From contig NC_088306.1 in assembly GCF_032854445.1 (NCBI RefSeq), positions 21,361,764 through 21,425,763 on the forward strand: 64,000 nucleotides of DNA, written 5' to 3'. Shown here piece by piece: positions 48,401 to 60,400 of this stretch; position 1 is the stretch's first letter, and the number at the start of each line of letters is the position of its first letter. A program made the position numbers and the translations under genes. The notes under the pieces were generated by a model that was not told the DNA's origin, did no database searches, and saw only the letters and a program-made list of their open reading frames with translations. The DNA comes from Liolophura sinensis. Its lineage: Eukaryota; Mollusca; Polyplacophora; Chitonida; Chitonidae.

Positions 48401-51400
48401 TACGATGGCTGCCAGCATTATGGTGGGAAGAAACACTGGCTGACGTACTGTTTCCATACTGTTAAGCTGTTAGCAGTTAAAACATTACTGCAAACACTTA
48501 CCTTATTTTATGCAGTTTTCTAACTATACAGAATAAATTTGGACAGACTGGTAACTGTTGAGGTTTTTTTTTCCCATACGACTGTTCAGGTAAAATAACT
48601 ATAAGCAGGATTAAGCAGGACACCTGTACAGGGTCATGAGAAACTAAAAAAGAATGAACAATAGCCTGATGCTCTGTGTTTTGGAGATGTTCAAGTTGCT
48701 CTGTAGTCAAACATTTATCACACTACACTGTCAAGTTATTATCAGATCTTGTATGTATTTATTCTTGGCTGAACCCTCCCTAAACCTCAGAACCACCAAA
48801 TAATGAATAAATAGATAATGTTTGTGATTTTCCACATTTTTTTTCAGGTCCCAGCCAAATAGCATGCAGTTGACATTACCCCAGCAAAGGACCAATGTTG
48901 AGATGTCAGCTAAACTGCAGGCCTCGCGTGCTGGTGCGGGGGAGGTAACTGGGAAAGCTCCAGCCAGGATGTTAGTGGACACATCTGTTAAACTGCAGCC
49001 TGGCAAGACAGACTCCTTGACCAAGCTTCAGCCTCCCAGAACGATGGAAGCAACTGCCAAAACGGGACAATTTCAGAGGTCAGTTGTGGATCCAGGGGGC
49101 AAAACTCCAGCCCACAGAACAACTGCTGGAGAAAACAGTGGTAAAATGCAACAGAGGTCGTCAATGGACGCGTCATCAGCCAAGATTTCTGTGCATAGGC
49201 CAGTCATGGATCCAACAGGAAAAGTGCTGTCGGCGAAAGTCATTGGTGACTTACCTGGTAAAGTGCAAACGCATGTGCAAACTGTGCCATGGACAATGCT
49301 GGATACCACTGGGCCAAAAGTTCAGGCTCAGAAATTAACAGGTGTCGAAGCTTCAAACAAAATACCATTGGATAGCAGTGGTGCTGGTAAACTGCAGCTG
49401 CAACGGACTGCTCTTGACGGCGCTCAAAACAAAGTGCAAGTTGTGCGGGCCACTGCAGACACTGGAGAGAAAGTGCAAATTCAGCGCGTGAGTCGGGACA
49501 CCCCAGGAAAAATGCCACAACACAGGGGTGGTCTCGAACTCTCAGGGAAACCCCTGCAGTCCCACCTCTCTCATCCCCAGACAAAGACAGTGCATTTGCC
49601 CCAGCCCTATGCCAGCACTCCCCTATCATCCAAAGTGGTACTGTCCCAAGTACCTGTGACAAGCGTTAACCCGCAGTCTCACCAGGGACTTCATCAACCT
49701 ATCACCTCCAAACCTATCAAACCAGGTAAGACAGGTGGTAGATCTTATTTGTGCATATTACCTACGCTGTTTTTTTTTTTTCCACTTTTTTTTTTTTGCA
49801 TTAAAGTCTTTGTATGATCATTGATTAAAAATTGAAAGTTTAGAATTCTATTTTGATATGTCATGCTCACTGTATGCCATTTAAATATGCAAAATGAAGG
49901 TACAGTAAATCATGTGACCTTTAATTTCATGGAATTTTGTAATACAAATGGGTGATTGGTTGGTGTAAAGTTACATGAAGTTTTATGTGAATTACTGCTG
50001 TAAATTACCAAAATATGTAACATTCAAGAAGTGCAGAACAGTAATCAATCTAAAATCTCGCCCACAACGATAGGTAAGTTGCTCATTATTCATGATTCCA
50101 AGAATTTCATTGACCATATAATGGTGTTAAGAGGTGTGTTTGCATTTTGGGGTGATATCCCACTGAAGAAAAAAAAAATCAGCATAAGAAGTAGTCATTG
50201 AAGATATTTTTTTGCCTCTTAAAATGCACTTTTGTTGTTGAAAAAGTATAATGGTCTGTTTAGATGAGTTAGTCACTGGTATAATTCCCTCAATTGACTT
50301 TTTGGGGAAAATATCTGCCCAGGAGATTTATCCCTCGTGATTCCCTTTAAAAGATTGGATGTTGGACACGAAACTACATGTAAAAACTGGAAAATGATGA
50401 GAAAAATAAATTTAAGTTATTTTTAGAACTGTGTTTTTGTGAACACAGCATCCTGATTAACGTGAAATGAACTGGAAAAGTGTGATTTCCTGAACTTAAA
50501 AATTAGAGCTGCACTTTGTCAAAGTTATCAAGAGTTACGTCCCCTTAATAGAATCCAGTTGAGTCCATTCATGGTTTATGAAGAGACTTTTTTTGTTTTG
50601 AGACTGGCTTAACGATAAAGTGAACACATTTAAAAACATGACAAAATAAAAACACATGTACTGAAACCTTGAATGAGGAATAATTTTAATGGATGTCTTT
50701 GTTAAGGTCGTAACTGATTTATGTATGGTGAGTGCGGGGCCCACAATGTGTACACGTATGCAAAATGCACTAAGTTGAAACTTGCACATAGAAAGGGTAT
50801 GCCTTAAACTAATGAGTAAGGAAAATAATGAGCCTGGGTAACGACAGGCTCCAGGATTAACATTCCTGAAGAATTTCTTGAGGGGTACAGGTCGCCTCCC
50901 GGTGACCCGCCTACTTTAGCGGGATGCCGTGGAAGATGTGATCTGCCCGACCCCAGCATTTCAATTATAAAGTTGAGACCCATGACCCACATCGCTGGAA
51001 CTACTTTTGAACATGTCATGTGTGACATTAATTGAGTTACTTCGTGCAGGGCTGTGAAATCATACCATATGTAGTTCGCCAAAAAAGAGGTAGAAATTCT
51101 TCATGTGCTTAATTTACATAAATACCTATAATGCAGTAAGCACATTTGTAGAATGTATAATTGCTTATAGACAGCGTTTAAAACTATAAAGGTTTTGTGA
51201 GTGGGGACATGAACGAAAGTGCAGCGCGTGTGAATAGAATCAGAAATAGGACGAAGATGGCACATGGCTAATTTTTTTCACAGGTGCAACAGATAAACAT
51301 ATTTATATTCATGTAGAGAAAATGTCAGGATATAAATAATAAATAGAATATAAATAATAAATAGAATATTGCCCAGTGAAGGTAATACCATAAATATTGT

Positions 51401-54400
51401 TCGCGTCTCATGGGTTATCATTTCCACGTCTTACTCGAACAATAGTTATGGTATTCAATCTTCACTGGGCAATATCCTCTATGTAGTATTCTACTTTCAA
51501 CGCTACGAACATCTGTCCCAAAAATTAGAAGAATTAGGGTACATACATTTTTATTTAATCACAGGTAAGCAAACCTCTGCTCTGGCTATTTTTGCAAAAC
51601 TTCATAAATCAATGTTTACTGACTTTTTTCATAATTGACATATGTTTTAAATCGCCACACAGCGATGTGATCTACGAGAAAAGTTACCAAAAATTGATTT
51701 TCAAAGTTCTGTCAAAGAGGGCCCTCAACCGTTTACTCAGAAATTTGCAAAGGTTGCTGAAAGTTTTCTATTGAATTGTCATTCTCAGGTGCCAGCAGCA
51801 CTGTTATAAGTGAATATGATTGAGTGACTATCAGGGTATTGACCAATGAGATTTAGAGTTCAAATCCAGCTTTTCCTGCAGCAATTTTAAGTCAGGTGGT
51901 TTGTCAGGTATCTCACAGACGGCATTGGTTTACTCTAGGCATAGACCTGACCACTGTCATGTGAGTGAGAAATTTTAGAGTAGTGAGGTAGATCTGTGAA
52001 TTGTATTTGTCAGGAATTACATGTAACTTGTATGTGTTGTTTCAGGTGTGATGCCTCTGTCTGTCAGCAGTATCAGTAGTCAACTCAACACCAATCTGTC
52101 TGTCCCCTCCCTGACCACAATAACTACCTGTACAGGCATAACCTCCACAATGACCACAACCTCAATACCCATAGGTAAGTGTGTGTACAACGCTATCAGT
52201 GGTCTGTCTGTCCCCTCGCTGACCACAATAGCTACCTGTACAGGCATAACCTCCACAATGACCACAACCTCAATACCCATAGGTAAGTGTGTGTACAACG
52301 CTATCAGTGGTCTGTCTGTCCCCTCGCTGACCACAATAGCTACCTGTACAGGTATAACCTCCACAACGACCACAACCTCATTACCAATAGGTCAGTGTAT
52401 GTACAACACTATCAGTAGTCTGTCTGTCCCCTCGCTGACCACAATAGCTACCTGTACAGGTATAACCTCCACAATGACCACAATCTCAATACCCGTAAGG
52501 AAGTCTGTGTACAACACTATCAGTGGTCTGTCTGTCCCCTCGCTGACCACAATAGCTACCTGTACAGGTATAACCTCCACAACGACCACAACCTCATTAC
52601 CAATAGGTAAGTGTGTGTACAACACTATCAGTGGTCTGTCTGTCCCCTCCCTGACCACAATAGCTACCTGTACAGGCATAACCTCCACAATGACCACAAC
52701 CTCAATACCCATAGGTAAGTGTGTGTACAACGCTATCAGTGGTCTGTCTGTCCCCTCGCTGACCACAATAGCTACCTGTACAGGTATAACCTCCACAACG
52801 ACCACAACCTCATTACCAATAGGTAAGTGTATGTACAACACTATCAGTGGTCTGTCTGTCCCCTCACAGACCACAATAGCTACCTGTACAGGTATAACCT
52901 CCACAATGACCACAACCTCATTACCAATAGGTAAGTGTGTGTACAACACTATCAGTGGTCTGTCTGTCCCCTCGCTGATCACAATAACTACCTGTACAGG
53001 TATAACCTCCACAACGACCACAACCTCATTACCCATAGGTAAGTGTGTGTACAACACTATCAGTGGTCTATCTGTCCTCTCGCTGATCACAATAGCTACC
53101 TGTACAGGTATAACCTTCATAACGACCACAACCTCATTACCCACAGGTAAGTCTGTGTACAACACTATCATTGGTCTGTCTGTCCCCTCGCTGACCACCA
53201 TACCTACCAATAGGTAAGTGTGTGTACAACACTATCAGTGGTCTGTCTGTCCCCTCGCTGACCACAATAGCTACCTGTACAGGTATAACCTCCACAACAA
53301 CCACAACCTCATTACCCAGAGGTAAGTGTGTGTACAACACTATCAGTGGTCTGTCTGTCCCCTCCCTGACCACAATAGCTACCTGTACAGGTATAACCTC
53401 CACAATGACCACAACCTCATTACCAATAGGTAAGTGTGTGTACAACACTATCAGTGGTCTGTCTGTCCCCTCGCTGATCACAATAGCTACCTGTACAGGT
53501 ATAACCTCCACAACGACCACAACCTCATTACCAATAGGTAAGTGTGTGTACAACACTATCAGTGGTCTGTCTGTCCCCTCGCTGACCACAATAGCTACCT
53601 GTACAGGTATAATCTCCACAATGACCACAACCTCATTACCCATAGGTAAGTGTGTGTACAACACTATCAGTGGTCTGTCTGTCCCCTCGCTGATCACAAT
53701 AGCTACCTGTACAGGTATAACCTCCACAACAACCACAACCTCATTACCCAGAGGTAAGTGTGTGTACAACACTATCAGTGGTCTGTCTGTCCCCTCCCTG
53801 ACCACAATAGCTACCTGTACAGGTATAACCTCCACAATGACCACAACCTCATTACCCATAGGTAAGTCTGAACAAAACTAGGATGTATCATCGGTCTGTC
53901 TCTTGCCTAATCACAACTGCTACTCACAGCTCTGAATACAAGTGATCAGCAAAACCACAACATGAGGTGGGGAAAACAAATTATTGTATGAGATTAGACC
54001 CATAGTGTGACCCTACTCCATCCTTCCATCCATGCAAGATGAAAGTGAAAAAGTGCAGGTTGCAGTCGATGTTTTCAGATCTTTTCACAATGGAGATATG
54101 GCAGGGGGGAAGGTGAAATCTGGACACCCTGCTCAATGAAAAGGTTCTGTTTGAAGAACACCTTACCTTTCTGTCTAACCCCCAGGCTTACTGTCTGACT
54201 TTCTGACCTCCAGAAAATAGCCAATATTAGAACGTACAGTTTTTTGGTTGATTGATATCTAGACTACAGTTTATAATAAATGCTGAAGTTCCCCATTTAG
54301 TAAACTCCAGGAGAGTATGATGATTTTATATCTTACTTTGATAACACCTGATGGTACAGGTGAAAATATGAATAATTGTTTTTCTGTTTCTGACATCTCT

Positions 54401-57400
54401 CAGAATTAGGTGGCTGTAAAATGTGAGCAGATAATAGTAAACAGTGGTGCTTTATTTTCTGAGTGAATCAGTAAGTAGCAAAACCAATCTTCTCAGACTC
54501 CTTCATACATACACGCATTCCAGTTCTTTACGTGCGTATACAGTATATTTAAAATATGGATGAACCTGATACAAGATTTCACACTTAATTAACTTTTGAC
54601 ATGTAACTATTGCTTTACAATTTCGTAAGTTCTTCACCTTTATATCTTACAGCTAAAGTTACCCCTCAGCGCCATCATCAACCACAGTTGGCTCCCTTGA
54701 CAGGCACAACAAGTACAACGACGACCCCTGGGGTCATATCGATGACGACGGGTACTGGCACCGTGACAGTTCAGGACATGCACATCGGGGCCCAGCCTCA
54801 GGTGGGTGGTGTCTACATGTCGTCCGTGAACCGAGGGTCCGCGGGAGCCACACCCATTACAACCTCCATGGCCATGTCAGGCCAGCCCACACATGGAGAC
54901 ACTCGCACAGAGAGGTAAGCGTATCACATTGCGCAGTAGAGGTCTGCTTATGGTTATACAGTTCAGATGCTTGTCTTTCAATCCTTAACATTGGCAAGGC
55001 GTTGGTTCTGTCCCTGCATCTTACAGGGAATGCTGTATTTTGCCATGTAGAATGGATCCTTGGTTGGTGAAAAAGCGTGTGAAGCTGTACCCTAAATGAC
55101 CTAAAATTTCGTCCACGACTAAGTTGCTCATTTTTCCAGATTCTGGGAATTTTGTTGATTTTAGAAAAGTGTTTTGAGAGGTGTTGGGGAAAGTAGGATG
55201 ATAATAAGTAATATCTCATGACATTTATTTGCCTCCAAAAATGTTCTTTTGTGGCCGGATTTTTAGGTCATTTAGGGTATATGTGATTTACTCTTATAAG
55301 TCAAATATTTCTAAATATTTCTTGTTATTTTTCACAAAATGATTACAGCAGGGTGATTATCATGAATGACAGAAAATTTTTGTCCTTGACTATGTTATTC
55401 CTTGTGCAGTTCAATTCAAATTGATATGATTGACATGTGGACATGTGTCTATACAATAACCTGCAAACTTACTCTAAAATGTGATTTCTCCTTACACTAC
55501 TTCCTCTAAAATGTGATTTCTCCTTACAGTACTTACTCTAAAATGTGTTTTCTCCTTACACTACTTCCTCTAAAATGTGATTTCTCCTTACACTACTTCC
55601 TCTAAAATGTGATTTCTACTTCCTCTAAAATGTGATTTCTCCTTACACTACTTCCTCTAAAATGTGATTTCTCCTTACACTACTTCCTCTAAAATGTGTC
55701 ACCTTACAGTACTTACTCTAAAATGTGTTTTCTCCTTACACTACTTCCGCTTAAATGTGATTTCTCCTTACAGTACTTACTCTAAAATGTGTTTTCTCCT
55801 TACACTACCTACTCTACCTTCGGTAAGTCGTCTCGATGAAGCAGCACTAGATAAAAGAAAAGTGGAAATCTGTCCTGCTACAAGGAGGCACATTACATGC
55901 ACTCTAAGGATTCCTTCGTCATCGTATGACTGAAAAATTGTTAAGTACAACGTAACCCCAAGCACTCACTCACAACATTCTTATGAAGGTCTTGAGGGTA
56001 ATCACACTTAAACACTGTATTAAATTTTAGTAACAATTTAAATTTATTCATAAAACCTTAAAATAGGCATTTGCAGATGGATGTCTAACTGTTTTGTCCC
56101 ATGTCTGTTTTCAGAGCCAGTGGTGTGACTCACATGGGTCAGTTTATCTGCTCGGACTACTACACAGGCAGTTATGGGATGCCCCCAGGGGCCTACCAAA
56201 CCATGGTCTACCCAAACATCACCACCTCACAGGCCCTACCCCAGGGTCCACTAAGGCCAAGACTCAGTAAGTTATTACCTGTTACCATGTCTAATGTAGG
56301 AAGTCAATACATAAACCTGGTTGAAGTTGGAAACAGGGTCTCCATGTGTTTTTATTGAAAGCAATCAAGATTTGTAGAAAAATCACACTGCATTTACCAA
56401 ATCAGCCTTCGTTTATTGAATAACTCTGCAGGATGTCGAGGGTGGTGTCAGAAAACTGTCAAATCTGCTGATTTTCATGTACAAACATTTATATTACCCT
56501 GTCCTCATTAGGTGATGCTCTGCTTTCAGTCACCAGTCCCACACCAAACCTGGCCGCCTCATTGCAGGCTTCTATACAGGGGGGAGGCTCAGTTACAAGG
56601 TTACCCCATACCATGCTGCAAGTAGACTCTTCCAGGTCACTCCAGACACATTTTCCTGCAAACACAGAAGGTTGGTTATTTGCCCCTGCCTTTGAATTGG
56701 AATATATGGTTTGAATTCACCCTGTAATTGTCTAACTGACTAAGCAGGTATGGTTAAAAGTCCTGTTGAAAGGAAAAGTAACTCGCTTATATCAAATGGT
56801 ATATCCTTGCAGGAAAAACCGACAAATTTGATACATTTAGACATGCAGTTGAATGTTGTTGAGATTAGATATTACGATGAAATAATCTAAAGTTTGTAAT
56901 CAAACTAATTTCAAAGATGGAAAAATTTGAGGAATTCAGGCATTTTTTTTTTTTTTTTGGACTGCATAAAAGTTTACTAAATTTTACCATTTCTGTAATT
57001 TTAAAGAGTATATCCACTTTTATTTATACAAATTGAAGTGATGCAAATTATGTCAGGTTCAGATTGAATACTTTTCCATCGAGTCTCAAATTTCACTTTA
57101 TGATGTGTTCTTCACAGGGAGCAGTCTGACCTCAGAGGCAGTTACGATTACGGTGACCTCTGGCCTTCCCACGTACACGCTGTCTCCCGCGGGTCCGACC
57201 ATAACCTCCACACAGCCTTCCCAGAATACTCCTGGCCACTCCTCTCAAAGTGCTTCTCCACGGCCAAGTATTCTGAGGAAGCGCACGAGTGATGGGTGAG
57301 CATTTTCTTGTAAAAATCCTGACACAGGTGACCTGTTAGTGTTTGTATAGGCCATGTGGCTTGAACAGCACTGAGGACTTTGTCCACTGCGGTTAGCATG

Positions 57401-60400
57401 GAATATGGAGTTCAATCCCATGTTGGGTCGTGCTTAACGCCACACCATTTTTAAATTTTCCTTCACAGGCAGAATAAATCTTCTTTTTGAATGTTAGAGG
57501 AGGATATGAAAATAAAAACTTGAAAGTCATCTAATTTGTGGAAAATGTAGATCGTCCTGGCCATTTTTCCTATTGAAGACATAATTTATAGAATCAGTAA
57601 GTCTACAGTAATAGGAAATTCATAAAAACATGGTGATAGAACAAAATGTAAAGGTGCATTTTCAGGTTTAGTTTTGTTACATTTTGGGGTTTTTTTTTAG
57701 AATGTCCGTAAAACATGAAATTAAATTGGTGTAGCCTAATACTGAAAATACAAGTTCAGAAAGTGTCATTAAGCTCTGATTGGGTGGTCACTATTCCCAA
57801 GTTCCTTTAGATGACAAAATGCTGCAGAAAATTGTAAGAATTACAATTGAGTCTACAGTCTTGGAGTGGGATGCCTTTGAAAAAATTTTGTGGAGAGTTT
57901 AAATAGTTGTTTATTTATTTGATTGGTGTTTTACGCCGTACTCAAGAATATTTCACTTATACGGCGGCGGCAGCCAGCTTTATGGTGGGAGGAAACCAGG
58001 CAGATCCTGGGGGAAACCCACAACCATCCGCAGGTTGGCGGCAGACCAGCATGGGATGGACTTGAACTCACAGAGGCCGCATTGGTGAGTTTAAATAGTT
58101 TGAAAGATTTATAGATGTATGTGCATATGTATTTTGAGGATTTACCTTTTCTGGCAGTGTTTGTGTTCTGTATGGTTGTCAGGACTCCAGTGAAGAAGCC
58201 TTACTGCGCGCTGAATGACAACCAGAGCCCACGGCCAGAGTCTGCTCCTCAGTCAAACAACAGCTCCCCTAAAACTCCAGTGTAAGTCCTCACAAACTGT
58301 TAATGCTGTACCGATGTGTGCTTGATGCCTCGTTAAATTTTATATCTAAATCACATCGTCAGACTTCAAAGAGCGTGCCGAACATGAGCTCCTCAAAAAC
58401 TGGAGTCCTTTCAAGCTGCTGATTGCTTCTCTCGTTGAATTTTGAGTTTCATTAACATTCTGAAACTTGAACTATAAAAATCAAAAATATTGCTCAATAA
58501 CACGTTCAGAAAAAGTTCAGGTGGAATTTGTGTAACGCATTATCATTATAACAATTTGAGTTTAGTTGAACCAGTCCTGAAGTCTTCATCACATTCATAT
58601 GTGCTTTTTCTTAAATCTGTCAGTTCATGCCTATGGGACTTTCGCACTTCACATGGCGGACATGTTTTTTAACAGAAATGTCACGAGATCTCAGGCCATG
58701 AAATTTGGCACGAAAAAAAAGGAATTTTTTCGCGTGTCAGTTACGTGGAGTGTAATTGTGCAGACTGATAAATTGGTTACGATGATCTGTCCCCCTGAAT
58801 ATGTCCAAAAATGCAGTGCTTGAACTGCGTAGACCTCAACAGGTATATTAGAGTTACCCACAACAGATTGCCGGCTACCCTCGGGGTATGATATCACGAC
58901 AGCTAACACAAAATAGGAGCCATGCAGCTGTTACAGCTACCTTTTCCCAGGTTGTTTTAACACTCGTCCATTGGCAAACAAAAAACAAGCGCCAATACAA
59001 CTGTGAATGAAAGCAGTCATTTGGTGCCGTTATGCTGCAAAGTATTCTATTGAACTTGATCTCAATGCCATTGTGCACTAAATGCGGTCACCAGCTTTCT
59101 GCTCTGACCAAATTGTGTTGAGGTTCACCCTCTGTTTATTAATCTGGCCAGTGCATTTGCACTGTCTCCTGTTATTTGTGCCATGAAGTCCAGTCTACAA
59201 ACCACCTATTAACTTAGCGGCCGTGTATAGGTAACCCCTGAGAAGGCTTCGGTGTTCAAACAAGATATTAAAACTTTTGGCTAAGGAAGTACTGTTCGAC
59301 TTTCAGCCACATTTTCCTGTCGTGAACATGCGCACTAAATGTCTCCTCTGTTATGTACACAACACGTGTTAGTTGGTGGCATTTGTTAGTCATGTATTGT
59401 GCTCTTGTTGAGCTAGCGGTAGGCGGAAAAAGTAGCAGTAAGCAGGGAAAGCAGCAGTAAGTAGAGAAAGCAGTAGTAAGCAGAGAAAGCAGTAAACGGA
59501 GAAAGGTGATATTCAGTTTGAACTGAATTTATACTTTCAGTAGTCAAGTAGTGGTTATATCATTTTGCTCTGTGGAAGAAACCATTTTATCAGACAGGGA
59601 TGGTGAGGGCTACGCCAGTTGGATAGGACACACACTACAAGTAGCTAACTGTAGAAGTAATTATTAATCTTCAAAAGAAAATAAAATACTCAGGGATATA
59701 ACACATGTTGGTCTGGCCTGGAAAGCCATGTGATTCCTAGCGGGTGTGACAAATATGTTTTATAGAGGCTTCCTGATTCACCCTGATGTATGCTAATCAT
59801 CGTTCATGCTTTTCGCCATTGTGCTATTCAAGGGTTCTGCTGGACATGTTTGATGGCAGACTGTACTGCAATACAACCAACTCCATATGCAAATTAATAG
59901 GCTTTGCTGAAGTTAGAGTAAATAAAATTAAAAAAATCTGCTAGGAAGTACTGTAGATGGCTTTATTAGCAACATGTTCACATAACCAATTTGCTGCGAA
60001 CGATTGATGTGTTTTTCGCATCGTGGCGAAACCGAGCAATCAGTTATTGAAGGCTTAAATCCTGTAACCAATTTTTTGGCTAAGTCAACCACCCAAATGT
60101 CATGGCCAGAGATCTCACATTACACGGGAGCTGGAAATATCTGTTTCATGAATTGAAATTCTTCCTTGGAAATCTGCAGAATCAAATAAATAAATAAATC
60201 AAAGGCGACTGTCCGCTACTGGATGCTAATTGGACCATGGCTGCTTTGTTGTGGCAAGTGTAGTGGTGCGCATCTGGAAATGTAAATGTCGCTTACTGTG
60301 CTAATGTTTTTAATCTCTCTCTCTTTCTCTCTCTTCAGGACGGAATCACGAGAGAACAGCCAATCATCGACTGACACAGCCTTATCAAATGAGGCCGCTC

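Noticed and set aside
52392-53859. Long minus-strand ORFs (272 and 240 codons) opposite SAP130 exon 6
   Set aside because: Antisense shadow of the 108-bp array. The plus strand carries the conserved SAP130 exon and donors.
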